Below, in pieces: positions 45,155-56,163 of a DNA stretch of 64,000 nt. A program made the position numbers and the translations under genes. The stretch's first letter is position 1. Each line of letters starts with the position of its first letter. The notes under the pieces were generated by a model. It saw only the letters and a list, made by a program, of their open reading frames with translations, did no database searches and was not told the origin of the DNA. This DNA is from Candidatus Methylomirabilota bacterium (lineage in GTDB: Bacteria; Methylomirabilota; Methylomirabilia; Rokubacteriales; CSP1-6). The stretch lies in assembly GCA_035315345.1 (NCBI GenBank), contig DATFYA010000105.1, positions 1 to 64,000 of the forward strand. The letters run 5' to 3'.

Positions 45155-46399
45155 CTAGAAGAGCTCCGCAAACCAGTCCCTCAGCCGCCGGCCGATGCGA
45201 CCGACCCGCGCCGCTTCCTCGACCTCGGTGGGCCCGCCCGCGCCGTGCCCGCGCGCCCCGTACAGGGCCAGCCCGACCGCGGTCGCGTGGATCGGGCTCT
45301 GCACCACGTCGGAGAGCCCGGAGAGCCCGGTGGGCACCCCGCGGCGCACCGGCATGTCGAACACCTGCTCGGCCAGCTCGGGCACCCCGTGCATGATCGA
45401 GCTGCCGCCGGTGACCACCACCCCGCCCGCGGCCACGTCGTTGAGCCCGCCCCGCACCAGATCGCGCGCCACCAGCGTGAAGATCTCCTCCACGCGGGGC
45501 TGGATGATCTCGGACAGGATCTGGCGCGAGAGCTGCCGCGCCTTGCGTCCGCCCACGCTCGGCACGTCCACCACCTCGTCCTCGCGCACCAGCGCGGTGA
45601 GCGCGCAGCCGTGGCGCTTCTTCAGCTCCTCGGCGTCCGCGGTGGGGGTGCGCAGGCCCACCGCGATGTCGTTGGAGATGTGGTCACCGCCGAGCGGCAG
45701 GCTGCCGGTGTGCCACACCGCGCCGTCGCGGAAGAGGGCCACGTCGGTGGTGCCGCCGCCGAGATCGATCAGGAGGATGCCCAGCTCCTTCTCCTCGGTC
45801 GAGATCACCGCCTCCGCGGAGGCCAGCGGCTCCAGCACGAGGTCCTGCACCTGCAGGCCGGCGCGGTTGACGCTGCGGACCACGTTGCGCACCGACGTGG
45901 TGGCGCCGGTGACGAGATGCACCTCGACCTCGAGGCGCACGCCCGACATGCCGAGCGGCTCCTTGACTCCGTCCTGGTCGTCGACCAGGAAGGACTGGGG
46001 CAGCACGTGGATGATCTCGCGATCCTGCGGCAGGTTGACCGCGCGGGCCGCGTCGAGCGCCCGGTCGATGTCGGTCTGGCTCACCTCGCGGTGCTTGCCC
46101 GAGACCGCCACCACGCCGCGGCTGTTCATGCCGCGGATGTGGCCGCCGGCCACGCCCGCGATCACCGAGCTGATCTCCACGCCGGCCATCTCCTCGGCCT
46201 CGGCCACCGCGTGCTTGATCGACTCCACGGTGGAGTCGATGTTGACGACCACCCCCTTGCGGAGTCCGCGCGACGGGCTCGCTCCGACGCCGATGATGTC
46301 GAGGTTGCCCACCGGCGACCAGTCGGCGATGACACAGCAGATCTTGGTGGTGCCCACGTCCAGTCCGGCGATGACCTGCCGCGTTCGGGATCTCGCCAT
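45155..46399 (-). CDS. ftsA: Cell division protein FtsA
   Basis: 414 aa actin-like ATPase. [33 protein letters not shown] (1C domain), [18 protein letters not shown] and [15 protein letters not shown] are visible. The C-terminus ends in an amphipathic helix [11 protein letters not shown] that tethers it and FtsZ to the membrane. GAGGAGGG precedes ATG 46399. 8 bp after ftsQ. Confidence 0.97.
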   Translation of the reverse strand: MARSRTRQVIAGLDVGTTKICCVIADWSPVGNLDIIGVGASPSRGLRKGVVVNIDSTVESIKHAVAEAEEMAGVEISSVIAGVAGGHIRGMNSRGVVAVSGKHREVSQTDIDRALDAARAVNLPQDREIIHVLPQSFLVDDQDGVKEPLGMSGVRLEVEVHLVTGATTSVRNVVRSVNRAGLQVQDLVLEPLASAEAVISTEEKELGILLIDLGGGTTDVALFRDGAVWHTGSLPLGGDHISNDIAVGLRTPTADAEELKKRHGCALTALVREDEVVDVPSVGGRKARQLSRQILSEIIQPRVEEIFTLVARDLVRGGLNDVAAGGVVVTGGSSIMHGVPELAEQVFDMPVRRGVPTGLSGLSDVVQSPIHATAVGLALYGARGHGAGGPTEVEEAARVGRIGRRLRDWFAELF

Positions 46400-46407
46400 T
46401 ACCCTCC

Positions 46408-47289
46408 TCACCGGCTCATGGTCTTGAGCACCACCTGGTCGCGGAAGCGCAGATCGATGGCGCTGACCGCCTCGCCGCCCGCGCGGATCTGGGCGAGCAC
46501 GCCCTGCAGGCGGCCGAGGCGCGCCTCCCAGTCCTCGGCCCCGATGCGGACCTCCACCCCCTCCACCGTGTAGAGCACGGGTCCGTCGGGTCGGCTCACG
46601 TCGATCTCGGAGATCTGCTGGATCAGCGCGGTCTCCGAGCGCAGCAGCACGCGCAGCAGCGAGATGCCCGCGGCCACCCGCGCGGAGGGCGGGTGGCCCT
46701 CGAGGTCGGTCGGCTGCAGCCCGGTGATCACCGGCACCGACGGGGCCACCGCTTTCGACTCGGCGCCGAGGCTCACCCCGTGCTCGTCGATCCAGTGGAG
46801 CCGGCCCGCGTGGACGAGCGTGAACGGACGGCGCTCCTCGATCGAGATCGTGATGCGATTGGGGAACCGCCGCACCAGATCGGCCCGGCGCACCAGCGGC
46901 AGCGCTTCCAGCCGCGCCACCACCTCGGCCCGGTCCAGCCGGAACAGATTGGTGCCCGGGCCGATGCCGGAGGCGCTCACGACGTCTTCGGGGGTGAGGC
47001 GACTCGCCCCGCTCACCGCCACCTCGGTGATCGCGAAGCGCGGCGAGGTCAGCAGCCAGCCCACGCCGAGCCCCACCGCGGCGAGGAGGAGCAGGCACGC
47101 CCCGATCCACACCGCGCGCGCGGCCACCCAGCGGACGCGGCGGCCGAGCCGCCGGGCCAGCCGAGTGCGCGAGACGCGCTGGCGCGACATGGCGGAGCCG
47201 CGCTCGGCGAGATCCTCGAGCCCGCCGCCCCGCCCCGAGCGGGGCGACAGCACCGAGCTATGCGTGCGGACGAGCCGTCCCTCGCTCAC
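46408..47289 (-). CDS. ftsQ: Cell division protein FtsQ/DivIB
   Basis: 293 aa. A basic cytosolic N-terminus, one helix (WIGACLLLLAAVGLGVGWLL), then POTRA domain (RFAITEVAVSGASRLTPEDVV, LPLVRRADLVRRFPNRITISIEERRPF) and the FtsQ beta domain. A single-pass divisome protein bridging early and late parts. GTG 47289 follows the murB stop closely with GGGGGAG; ATG 47190 (MSRQRVS) is an alternative. Confidence 0.92.
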   Translation of the reverse strand: MSEGRLVRTHSSVLSPRSGRGGGLEDLAERGSAMSRQRVSRTRLARRLGRRVRWVAARAVWIGACLLLLAAVGLGVGWLLTSPRFAITEVAVSGASRLTPEDVVSASGIGPGTNLFRLDRAEVVARLEALPLVRRADLVRRFPNRITISIEERRPFTLVHAGRLHWIDEHGVSLGAESKAVAPSVPVITGLQPTDLEGHPPSARVAAGISLLRVLLRSETALIQQISEIDVSRPDGPVLYTVEGVEVRIGAEDWEARLGRLQGVLAQIRAGGEAVSAIDLRFRDQVVLKTMSR

Positions 47290-47295
47290 CGGCGG

Positions 47296-48177
47296 CTAGA
47301 TCTCCCCCATCGTGCGGATCTCCGGCTCGAGCGTGATGCCGAAGTGGTTGCGCACGCGGTCGTGGGTCATCTGCATGAGGGCCTTGATGTCAGCCGCGCC
47401 CGCGCCGCCGCGGTTGACGATGAAGTTGGCGTGCTTGGCCGAGATCTCGGCGCCGTTCAGACGCTTGCCCTTGAGCCCCACCTTCTCGATCAGCCGCGAC
47501 GCCGTCTCTCCCTGCGGGCTCTTCCACACGCAGCCCGCCGAGGCCAGGGCCAGCGGCTGCGTCGACTTCTTCTGCTTGAGCCGCACCTTGATGTCGCGCT
47601 GGATCTCCGCGAAGGGCCGCCGGTGCAGCTGCAGCCGCGCCCCGATCAGCACCGAGCCGGGCGGGGCCGCGAACATCCGATAGCTGAACGAGCCGGCGCC
47701 CGGCTTGAACTCGCCGAGGGTGCCGTCGGGGTGCAGGAAGTAGACCGCCGAGATGAAGTCGGCGATGCCGCCGTCGGCGGTGCCCGCGTTCATGGCGACC
47801 GCGCCACCCACCGTGGCCGGTACGCCGACCAGGCACTCGATGCCGCCCAGGTTGAGCGCGGCCGCCTCGCGGATGAGGGCCGACAGGCTCACCCCCGCCC
47901 CGGCCACCGCCTCCTCACCGTGGAACTCGGCGCGGCCCAGGCAGCCCTCGAGCTTGAGCACCACCCCGCGCACGCCGCGGTCGCTGACCAGCAGGTTGTT
48001 GCCGCCGCCGATCACGTCGAGCGAGAGCTGCTCCCGCTCCGCGAAGGACAGCGCGAGACGGATGTCCTCCACGTCCTGCGGGACGATGAAGATGTCCGCG
48101 GGGCCTCCGATGCGCAAGGAGGTGTGGAAGCTGAGGGGCTCCTTGAATCGGACCTCGCCTCGGATCTCTCCCAGCAT
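47296..48177 (-). CDS. murB: UDP-N-acetylenolpyruvoylglucosamine reductase
   Basis: 293 aa, short type II MurB. FAD-binding SLRIGGPADIFIVPQ, VIGGGNNLLVSDRGVRGVVLKL, CLVGVPATVGGAVAMNAGTADG, FSYRMF and the catalytic Ser region LASAGCVWKSPQGE. Reduces UDP-GlcNAc-enolpyruvate to UDP-MurNAc. 3 bp after murC. Confidence 0.96.
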   Translation of the reverse strand: MLGEIRGEVRFKEPLSFHTSLRIGGPADIFIVPQDVEDIRLALSFAEREQLSLDVIGGGNNLLVSDRGVRGVVLKLEGCLGRAEFHGEEAVAGAGVSLSALIREAAALNLGGIECLVGVPATVGGAVAMNAGTADGGIADFISAVYFLHPDGTLGEFKPGAGSFSYRMFAAPPGSVLIGARLQLHRRPFAEIQRDIKVRLKQKKSTQPLALASAGCVWKSPQGETASRLIEKVGLKGKRLNGAEISAKHANFIVNRGGAGAADIKALMQMTHDRVRNHFGITLEPEIRTMGEI

Positions 48178-48180
48178 GTG

Positions 48181-49584
48181 TTATCTCCTCTTGGACGACG
48201 TCCCGGAGCCGTCGTCGAGCCGCGTGAGCAGTTCCCCGCCCAGCTGCCCCACGTCGCCGGCCCCGAGAGTGAGCACGAGATCACCCGCTCTGGTGGATTC
48301 GCACAGGTAGTCGACGATCGCCGCGCGATCGGAGCCCATGTAGAGCACCTCCCGGTGCCCGTGAGCCGCGATGCCGTCGGCCAGGTCGCGGGAGTGGACG
48401 CCGGGGATCGGCGCCTCGCCCGCCGCATAGATGTCCATGACGATGAGCACGTCGGATTGGTAGAACGCGGTCAGGAAGTCGCTGCGCAGGTGCTGGGTCC
48501 GCGAGTAGCGATGCGGCTGGAACACCGTGATCACGCGCCGGTCGAACCCGGCCTTGGCGGCGGCGAGGGTCGCGCGGATCTCGGCGGGATGATGGCCGTA
48601 GTCGTCGACGACGAGGACGCCCCGGGCCTCGCCGCGGATCTGGAACCGGCGCTGCACGCCTTCGAAGCCGGCGAGGGCCTGCTGGATGCGGTCGAACGGC
48701 ACCTCGAGGTCGAGGCCGACCGCGGCGGCGGCGAGGGCGTTCAGCACGTTGTGGCGGCCCGGCACCCGCAGGGACACCGGCCCGAGCAAAGCGCCGCGGT
48801 GGAGCACCTCGAAGGTGGAGCGCATCTCGGCGAAGGCGAGCCGGCGCGCGGTGAGGTCGGCGCTCGCCTCGAGCCCGTAGGTGATCACGCGCTTGTCCAT
48901 CATGCGCGGGATCATGCGCTGGATGTTCCGGTCGTCCAGACACACCACCGCCGCGCCGTAGAACGGCACCTTGTTCACGAAGGCGATGAAGGCGGAGACG
49001 ATCGCGTCGAGGTTCGCGTAGTGATCGAGGTGCTCGGCGTCCACCGTGGTGACCACCGCGATGGTCGGGGTCAAGGTCAGGAACGAGCCGTCCGACTCGT
49101 CGGCCTCCGCCACCAGGAACTCGCCCTGGCCGAGCCGGGCGTTGGTGCCGAGGCCGTGCACGCGGCCGCCGACCACCACGGTGGGATCGAACCCGCCCGC
49201 GCCCAGCACCGCCGCCACCATCGAGGTGGTGGTGGTCTTGCCGTGGGTGCCCGCGATCGCGATGCCGTACTTCAGCCGCATCAGCTCGGCGAGCATCTCC
49301 GCGCGCGGGACGACCGGAATGCCGCGCTGCCGTGCGGCCGCGACTTCCACGTTGTCGCGCGCCACCGCCGAGGAATACACGACGACGTGGGCGCCCTCCG
49401 CGTGGGCCGGCTCGTGGCCCGTGAACACCTTGGCCCCCAGGCGCTCGAGCCGCTCCACCGTCTCGGAGCGCCGGGCGTCGGAGCCGGTGACGCGGTAGCC
49501 GAGGGTGAGCAGGACCTCGGCGATGCCGCTCATGCCGACGCCGCCGATACCCACGAAGTGGATGTGCTGGTACTTCTTGAACAT
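48181..49584 (-). CDS. murC: UDP-N-acetylmuramate-L-alanine ligase
   Basis: 467 aa. [20 protein letters not shown] start, ATP loop [35 protein letters not shown] and C-terminal [14 protein letters not shown]. Adds L-Ala to UDP-MurNAc. The ATG overlaps the ftsW stop (TGATG), so murG is not between them. Confidence 0.96.
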   Translation of the reverse strand: MFKKYQHIHFVGIGGVGMSGIAEVLLTLGYRVTGSDARRSETVERLERLGAKVFTGHEPAHAEGAHVVVYSSAVARDNVEVAAARQRGIPVVPRAEMLAELMRLKYGIAIAGTHGKTTTTSMVAAVLGAGGFDPTVVVGGRVHGLGTNARLGQGEFLVAEADESDGSFLTLTPTIAVVTTVDAEHLDHYANLDAIVSAFIAFVNKVPFYGAAVVCLDDRNIQRMIPRMMDKRVITYGLEASADLTARRLAFAEMRSTFEVLHRGALLGPVSLRVPGRHNVLNALAAAAVGLDLEVPFDRIQQALAGFEGVQRRFQIRGEARGVLVVDDYGHHPAEIRATLAAAKAGFDRRVITVFQPHRYSRTQHLRSDFLTAFYQSDVLIVMDIYAAGEAPIPGVHSRDLADGIAAHGHREVLYMGSDRAAIVDYLCESTRAGDLVLTLGAGDVGQLGGELLTRLDDGSGTSSKRR

Positions 49585-50711
49585 CACGCCGACCTTCTCG
49601 AGTACAGCTCTCGGTCGCCGGTTCCATGCTGCGAGATGTTGAGCAGCACGCCGGCCGAGAACATGGTCATGAGCAGCGCGGACCCGCCGAAGGAGATGAA
49701 CGGCAGCGGCAGCCCCTTGGTGGGCAGCGCGCCGGTCACCACCCCGATGTTCACGAGGGTCTGGGTGGCCAGCATGATGGTGAGGCCCAGGGCCAGATAG
49801 GCGCCGAAGGCGTCGGGGGCCCGCAGCCCCACGCGCAGCCCGCGCCAGATGAGCAGCGCGAAGAGGGTCAGGATCGCGGTGGTGCCGACCAGGCCCAGCT
49901 CCTCGCCGATGATCGAGAAGATGAAGTCGGTGTAGGGCTCGGGCAGGTAGAAGAGCTTCTGCTTCGAGTCGCCGAGCCCGACCCCGAGCCAGCCGCCCGA
50001 GCCCAGGGCCAGGAACGACTGGATGATCTGGAAGCCGATGCCCCGCGGGTCGTCCCAGGGATCCATGAACGCCACCATCCGCCGCCAGCGGTACGGCTTC
50101 ATCGCGATGAGGGCGATCACCACCGGCAGCGCCGCGGCCGCGATCAGGGCCATGTGGTGCACGCGCGCGCCGGCCAGGTAGGCGAGGGCCAGCGTGAGGA
50201 TGATCAGGGCCAGGCTGTTGCCCAGATCGGGCTGCAGCAGCGTGAGCGCGGCCATCCCGCCGGCCACCAGCAGCACCGGCAAGAGTCCCTCGGTGAATCG
50301 GGCCACCGACTCCTGCCGCCGGGTGAGGAACGCGGCGAGATAGAGCACGAGCGAGAACTTCGCCAGCTCGACCGGCTGGAAGGAGACCGGCCCCACGTGG
50401 AACCAGCGGCGGGTGCCGTTGATGGACTGCCCGAACGGCGGCACCAGCACCAGCACCAGCAGCGCGAACGACACCACGAGGAGCGGGGTGACCAGCGGCT
50501 CCAGGCGCCGGTAGTCGAGCAGCATGCCGGCCCACAGCACCGCGAGCCCCAGCATCGCCCAGAACAGCTGCTTCTTGAGGAAGAAGAACGGGTCGTGGAA
50601 ACGGTCGGCGGCCACGATGGCGCTGGCCGAGTAGACCATCACCACGCCGACGCACACCAGCGACACCACCACCCCGAAGAGCGGCAGGTCGGGCGTGAGC
50701 TTGCGGGGCAT
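49584..50711 (-). CDS. ftsW: Septal peptidoglycan polymerase FtsW
   Basis: 375 aa SEDS protein with about ten helices. [28 protein letters not shown] is the signature and the catalytic Asp lies in [26 protein letters not shown] and [19 protein letters not shown] are also conserved. Polymerises lipid II with FtsI at the septum. The ATG overlaps the murD stop (TGATG). Confidence 0.95.
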   Translation of the reverse strand: MPRKLTPDLPLFGVVVSLVCVGVVMVYSASAIVAADRFHDPFFFLKKQLFWAMLGLAVLWAGMLLDYRRLEPLVTPLLVVSFALLVLVLVPPFGQSINGTRRWFHVGPVSFQPVELAKFSLVLYLAAFLTRRQESVARFTEGLLPVLLVAGGMAALTLLQPDLGNSLALIILTLALAYLAGARVHHMALIAAAALPVVIALIAMKPYRWRRMVAFMDPWDDPRGIGFQIIQSFLALGSGGWLGVGLGDSKQKLFYLPEPYTDFIFSIIGEELGLVGTTAILTLFALLIWRGLRVGLRAPDAFGAYLALGLTIMLATQTLVNIGVVTGALPTKGLPLPFISFGGSALLMTMFSAGVLLNISQHGTGDRELYSRRSA

Positions 50712-52156
50712 CAGCCGAGCAGCGCCCGCACCACGGACTTGAACACGTCGCCGCGGTGCTCGAAGTTGCGGAACATGTCGAAGGAGGCGCACGCCGGGGA
50801 CAGGAGCACCACGTCGCCCGCTCGCGCCGCGTCGCGCGCCCGGCGCACCGCGTCCTCCAACGAGTCCGCGGATTCCGCGGACATACCGGCCGTCTCCAGG
50901 GCGATCCGGATCTTGTCCCGGTCCTCCCCGATCAGGATCGCCCGCCGCACCCGCCCGCGGGCCGCCTCGGCGAGCGGCGCGAAGTCCTGCCCCTTGCCCT
51001 TGCCCCCCGCGATCAGCACCACCGGCTCGGTGAAGCTCTCGAGCGCCTTGATGGTGGAGTCGACGTTGGTGCCCTTGGAGTCGTTGTAGTAGACCACGCC
51101 GCGGTCGTCGTGCACCCGCTCGATACGGTGGGCCACCCCACGGAAGGCCCCGATGCCCCGACGGATCGCGGAGGGCGCCATGCCGGTCCAGAGCGCGCAC
51201 GCGGTCGCGGCCAGGACGTTCTCCACGTTGTGCTGGCCGCGCAGGGTGATCTCGCTCACCGGACAGATGCGCTCGGTGGTGCCGTTGAGCTTGGCCACGA
51301 TCCAGCCGTCGTAGATGAACACCCCGTGGGCGAGCGGGGTGGTGCGGCTGAACCAGATGACGCGCCCGCGCGTGCGCCCGGCGAGCCCGGCGGTGACCGG
51401 GTCGTCCGCGTTCAGCACCGCGCAGTCGGTGGGCCCCTGGTTGGCGAACAGGCGTGCCTTCGCGTCGACGTAGCGCTCGAAGGTGCCGTGGCGGTCGAGA
51501 TGATCCGGGGTGATGTTGAGGATGACCCCCACGCGCGGCCGGAAGCGCTCGATCGTGTCGAGCTGGAAGCTGGAGGTCTCCGCGACCACGATCCCGTCGC
51601 CCGGGAACTCCAGCGCGTGCTCGGCGAGGGGCGTGCCGATGTTGCCGCCCACCAGCACCGGCCGCACCTGGGTGCGCAGCAGCTCGCCGGTCAGCGCGGT
51701 GGTGGTGGTCTTGCCGTTGGTGCCGGTGATCGCGATGGTGTCGGCCTCCATCACCCGCCAGGCCAGCTCCAGCTCGCCGATGATGGGCACCCCGCGCGCG
51801 CGCACCGCGGCCAGCGCGGGCAGCTCGAGCGGCACCCCCGGGCTCACCACGACCAGCTCCGCGCCCCGGAAGGCGTCGTCGGGATGCCCGCCCGCCCAGA
51901 GCGCGCAGCCCTCGCGGTCCAGCGCGCGGGCGTCCGCGGTCAGCGCCTCGAGCGGGCTCGAGTCGGAGGCGAGCACGCGCGCGCCGAGGCGCCTCAGCAG
52001 CCGCGCCGCGGCCACGCCGCTCTTGGCCAGCCCCACGACCGCGGTGGTCTTGCCCGCGAGCGACTCGCGATACGGCACGCCGCGCGTCCCGTCGCCGCTC
52101 ACGAAGATCCCCACCTGATAGGTGACGTCTCGCCGCAGGATGACCGTCGTCGCCAT
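50711..52156 (-). CDS. murD: UDP-N-acetylmuramoylalanine-D-glutamate ligase
   Basis: 481 aa. [19 protein letters not shown]-terminal domain, ATP loop [48 protein letters not shown] and [13 protein letters not shown]. Adds D-Glu to UDP-MurNAc-Ala. The first 30 or so residues (including [18 protein letters not shown]) are an N-terminal extension; a later start is possible. Confidence 0.95.
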   Translation of the reverse strand: MATTVILRRDVTYQVGIFVSGDGTRGVPYRESLAGKTTAVVGLAKSGVAAARLLRRLGARVLASDSSPLEALTADARALDREGCALWAGGHPDDAFRGAELVVVSPGVPLELPALAAVRARGVPIIGELELAWRVMEADTIAITGTNGKTTTTALTGELLRTQVRPVLVGGNIGTPLAEHALEFPGDGIVVAETSSFQLDTIERFRPRVGVILNITPDHLDRHGTFERYVDAKARLFANQGPTDCAVLNADDPVTAGLAGRTRGRVIWFSRTTPLAHGVFIYDGWIVAKLNGTTERICPVSEITLRGQHNVENVLAATACALWTGMAPSAIRRGIGAFRGVAHRIERVHDDRGVVYYNDSKGTNVDSTIKALESFTEPVVLIAGGKGKGQDFAPLAEAARGRVRRAILIGEDRDKIRIALETAGMSAESADSLEDAVRRARDAARAGDVVLLSPACASFDMFRNFEHRGDVFKSVVRALLG

Positions 52157-52168
52157 GGTCTCACCGCC

Positions 52169-53250
<1,082 letters not shown>

Positions 53251-53251
<1 letters not shown>

Positions 53252-54639
53252 CAGGCATCGTCTCCTCCGAAGCGGGCCACGAGCGCGTCCACCACGCGCT
53301 CCATGCGCATGCCCCGGGAGCCCTTGACGAGCACCGCGTCGCCGGGCGCCAGCCGCTTGAGCAGCAGCGCCACCGCATCCTCGAACGTGGTCACGTGGTG
53401 GCTCTCGGCGAGCCCGGCCGCCCGCGCGGCCTCGACCGCGACCTGCGCCCAGCGGCCCAGGCCCACGAACTCGGCGGCCCCGGAGGCGGCGACCGCGCGG
53501 CCCATCTCCCGGTGCGCGGACTCGCTGCTGTCGCCCAGCTCGAGCATGTCGCCGAAGACCACCACGCGCCGGCACCCCTCGGAGGTGGCCGCGAGCGTCT
53601 CCAGCGCGGCGCCGACCGAGCCGGGATTGGCGTTGTAGGTGTCGTCGAGGATGCGGAGGCGGCCGGCGGGACGCCAGACGCAGCGGCCCTTCACCGGCCG
53701 TGCGGACTCGAGCCCGAGCGCGATCTGCTCGATCGACAGACCGAGCGCGCGGCCCACGCCCGCGGCGGCCAGCGCGTTGGTCACGTTGTGGCGGCCCGCG
53801 AAGGCGAGCTGCAGCGGCCGCCGGGCCTGGCCGATGGCCAGCGTGAACCGGAGGCCGTCGGGCCCGTCCACCGCGGGGCTCGCCGCGACCACGTCGGCGC
53901 CCGGCCGCGTGCTGAAGTAGAGCACGCGCGCCCGGCTCTGCGTGTGCATGGCGAGCACGCGCGGGTCGTCGGCGTTCAGCACCACCGCGCCGTCGGGCGG
54001 AATCGCGCGCACCAGCGCGCTCTTCTCGTGGGCCACGCCGTCCAGCGAGCCGAAGAACTCGGTGTGGGCGCCCTGCACGACGGTCACCACCCCCACGGTC
54101 GGCCGGCAGATCGCGGCCAGCGATTCGATCTCGCCCGGCGTGTTGGCGCCCAGCTCGAGCGCCATCGCCCGATGCTCGGGTGAGAGGCGGAGCAGGGTCA
54201 GGGGCAGGCCCCACTGGTTGTTGAAGCTGCCCTCGGGCTTGAGCACCGGGCCCAGCGCGGCGAGCACGCCCGCCATCATCTCCTTGGTGGTGGTCTTGCC
54301 GTTGGAGCCCGTGACCGCGGCCACCGGCACGTCGAACCGCGCGCGATGATAGGCGGCCAGGCGCCCGAGGGCGCGGGTGGTGTCATCCACCAGGACCGTC
54401 GGCACCGAGGGCGGCATGTCGTCCGGCAGGTTGTGGACGACCAGACAGCTCGCCCCGCGCGCCGCCGCGTCGCGCAGGAAGTCGTGGCCGTCGCGGGCGG
54501 CCCGGATCGCGAAGAACGCCTCGCCGATGGTGAGCCGGCGGCTGTCGATGCTGACGCCGATCACCGGGACGCCCAGGTCGCCCGCCACCAGGGCGCCCTG
54601 GGTGCCGCGCACGATGTCCTCCACGCTCAGCGGCGCCAC
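53251..54639 (-). CDS. murF: UDP-MurNAc-tripeptide-D-alanyl-D-alanine ligase
   Basis: 462 aa. SIDSRRLTIGEAFFAIRAARDGHDFL, ATP loop VTGSNGKTTTKEMMAGVL, SFNNQWGLPLTLL, LELGANTPGEI and ILDDTYNANPGSV. Adds D-Ala-D-Ala. Start GTG 54639 (VAPLSVEDI) overlaps the murE 3' end by 13 bp with GGAGGCGAGG upstream. Confidence 0.95.
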
Positions 54640-56159
54640 GCCTCGCCTCCGGGGCCGCCCCGCTCCACCAGCGCGGCGCGCGCCACGTCTCGATCGTCGA
54701 ACGGCAGCGTCGTCCCGCCGATGATCTGGTAGGTCTCGTGCCCCTTCCCGGCGATGACCACCACGTCGCCCTCGCGCGCCCACGCCACCGCGGATTGGAT
54801 GGCCCGCCGGCGGTCCGCGATGGACTCGTGACGGCCCGCCGCCTCCGCGGGGATGCCGGTCTCGATCTCGGCCAGGATCGCCTCCGGCCGCTCGCTGCGC
54901 GGATTGTCGGAGGTCACCCAGGCCCGGTCGGCCAGCCGCGCGGCGATGCCGCCCATGATCGGTCGCTTCCCGCGGTCGCGATCGCCGCCGCACCCGAAGA
55001 CCACCCCCAGGCGCGCGCCCGGCCGCAGGAGCTTGCGTGCGGTGCCGAGCACGTTCTCGAGAGCGTCGGGCGTGTGGGCGTAGTCGACGACCACCAGGAA
55101 GCGCTGACCGGCCTCGACCCGCTCGAAGCGCCCGGGCACCGTCGAGACCCGGGAGAGAATCTCGCCGATCCGCCGCGGCTCCATGTCCAGGGACAGTCCG
55201 ACGCCGATGGCCCCCAGGAGATTCATCACGTTGTGCTCGCCGACCAGCGGCGAGACGATCTCGATGACGCCGCCCGCGGAGGCGACCTCCAGGCGGATGC
55301 CGCCCATGCCCGACTCCCAGCGGCGCGGATGCAGGTCGGCCCGCTCCGACAGGCCGAACGTGAGGCGCCGGACTCCCGGGTCGGCCGACGCCGCCCGGAT
55401 CATGGCGGCGCCCGCCGGATCGTCCACGTTGACGACCGCCGCGCGCCGGGGCTTCCGCCCGACGGCCAGCGCCGAGAACAGCCGCGCCTTCGCGTCCCGG
55501 TACGACTCGAGCGTGCCGTGGAAGTCGAGATGGTCCTGAGTCAGGTTGGTGAAGACCGCGACGTCGAACTCGATGCCGTCCACCCGGTGCAGCGCCAGCG
55601 CGTGCGAGGAGACCTCCATGACCACCCCACCCACGTTCGCCCGCACCATGCGCGCGAGCAGGGCCTGCAGCTCGAGCGCCTCCGGCGTGGTCTGGCTCGC
55701 GCTCTCGACCTGACCGCCGACCCGGTACTCGATCGTGCCGATCACGCCGGTCGGTCGCCCGCCCGCGGCGAGCAGAGCCTCGACCAGCAGCGAGGTGGTG
55801 GTCTTGCCGTTCGTGCCGGTGATGCCGACCACGGTCAGCCGCTGCGAGGGATGGCCGTGATAGGCGTCGGCCAGCCGGGCGAGCGCGGCGCGGCTGGACG
55901 GCACCAGCACCCGCGCGGTCGGGCTTTCCGGCAGCGGATCCTCGCCCTCCGCGACCACGATGGTGGCCCCCCGGCCGAGCGCGTCGGCGGCGAAGCGCCG
56001 GCCGTCCTGCTTGAAGCCGGGGATCGCCACGAAGAGCTCCCCGGCCCGGACCTTGCGCGAGTCGTAGGCCACGCCGGTGACGCGCGCGGGCGCTCTGCCC
56101 AGCACCGTCTTCTCGGTCAGCGCGTCGAGCAGCGTGGTCGTGGGCACGGGCTCGCTCAT
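54627..56159 (-). CDS. murE: UDP-MurNAc-Ala-Glu-diaminopimelate ligase
   Basis: 510 aa. GVAYDSRKVRAGELFVAIPG, ATP loop [46 protein letters not shown] and FTNLTQDHLDFHGT. The meso-DAP-specific loop TSDNPRSERPEAIL (DNPR) indicates diaminopimelate rather than lysine. 4 bp after ftsI. Confidence 0.96.
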   Translation of the reverse strand: MSEPVPTTTLLDALTEKTVLGRAPARVTGVAYDSRKVRAGELFVAIPGFKQDGRRFAADALGRGATIVVAEGEDPLPESPTARVLVPSSRAALARLADAYHGHPSQRLTVVGITGTNGKTTTSLLVEALLAAGGRPTGVIGTIEYRVGGQVESASQTTPEALELQALLARMVRANVGGVVMEVSSHALALHRVDGIEFDVAVFTNLTQDHLDFHGTLESYRDAKARLFSALAVGRKPRRAAVVNVDDPAGAAMIRAASADPGVRRLTFGLSERADLHPRRWESGMGGIRLEVASAGGVIEIVSPLVGEHNVMNLLGAIGVGLSLDMEPRRIGEILSRVSTVPGRFERVEAGQRFLVVVDYAHTPDALENVLGTARKLLRPGARLGVVFGCGGDRDRGKRPIMGGIAARLADRAWVTSDNPRSERPEAILAEIETGIPAEAAGRHESIADRRRAIQSAVAWAREGDVVVIAGKGHETYQIIGGTTLPFDDRDVARAALVERGGPGGEAWRR

Positions 56160-56163
56160 GTCC

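Noticed and set aside
45016-45171. N-terminal extension of FtsZ from 45171
   Set aside because: AAGGAGGAG directly before ATG 45015 is a strong ribosome site and the extension has no similarity to FtsZ.
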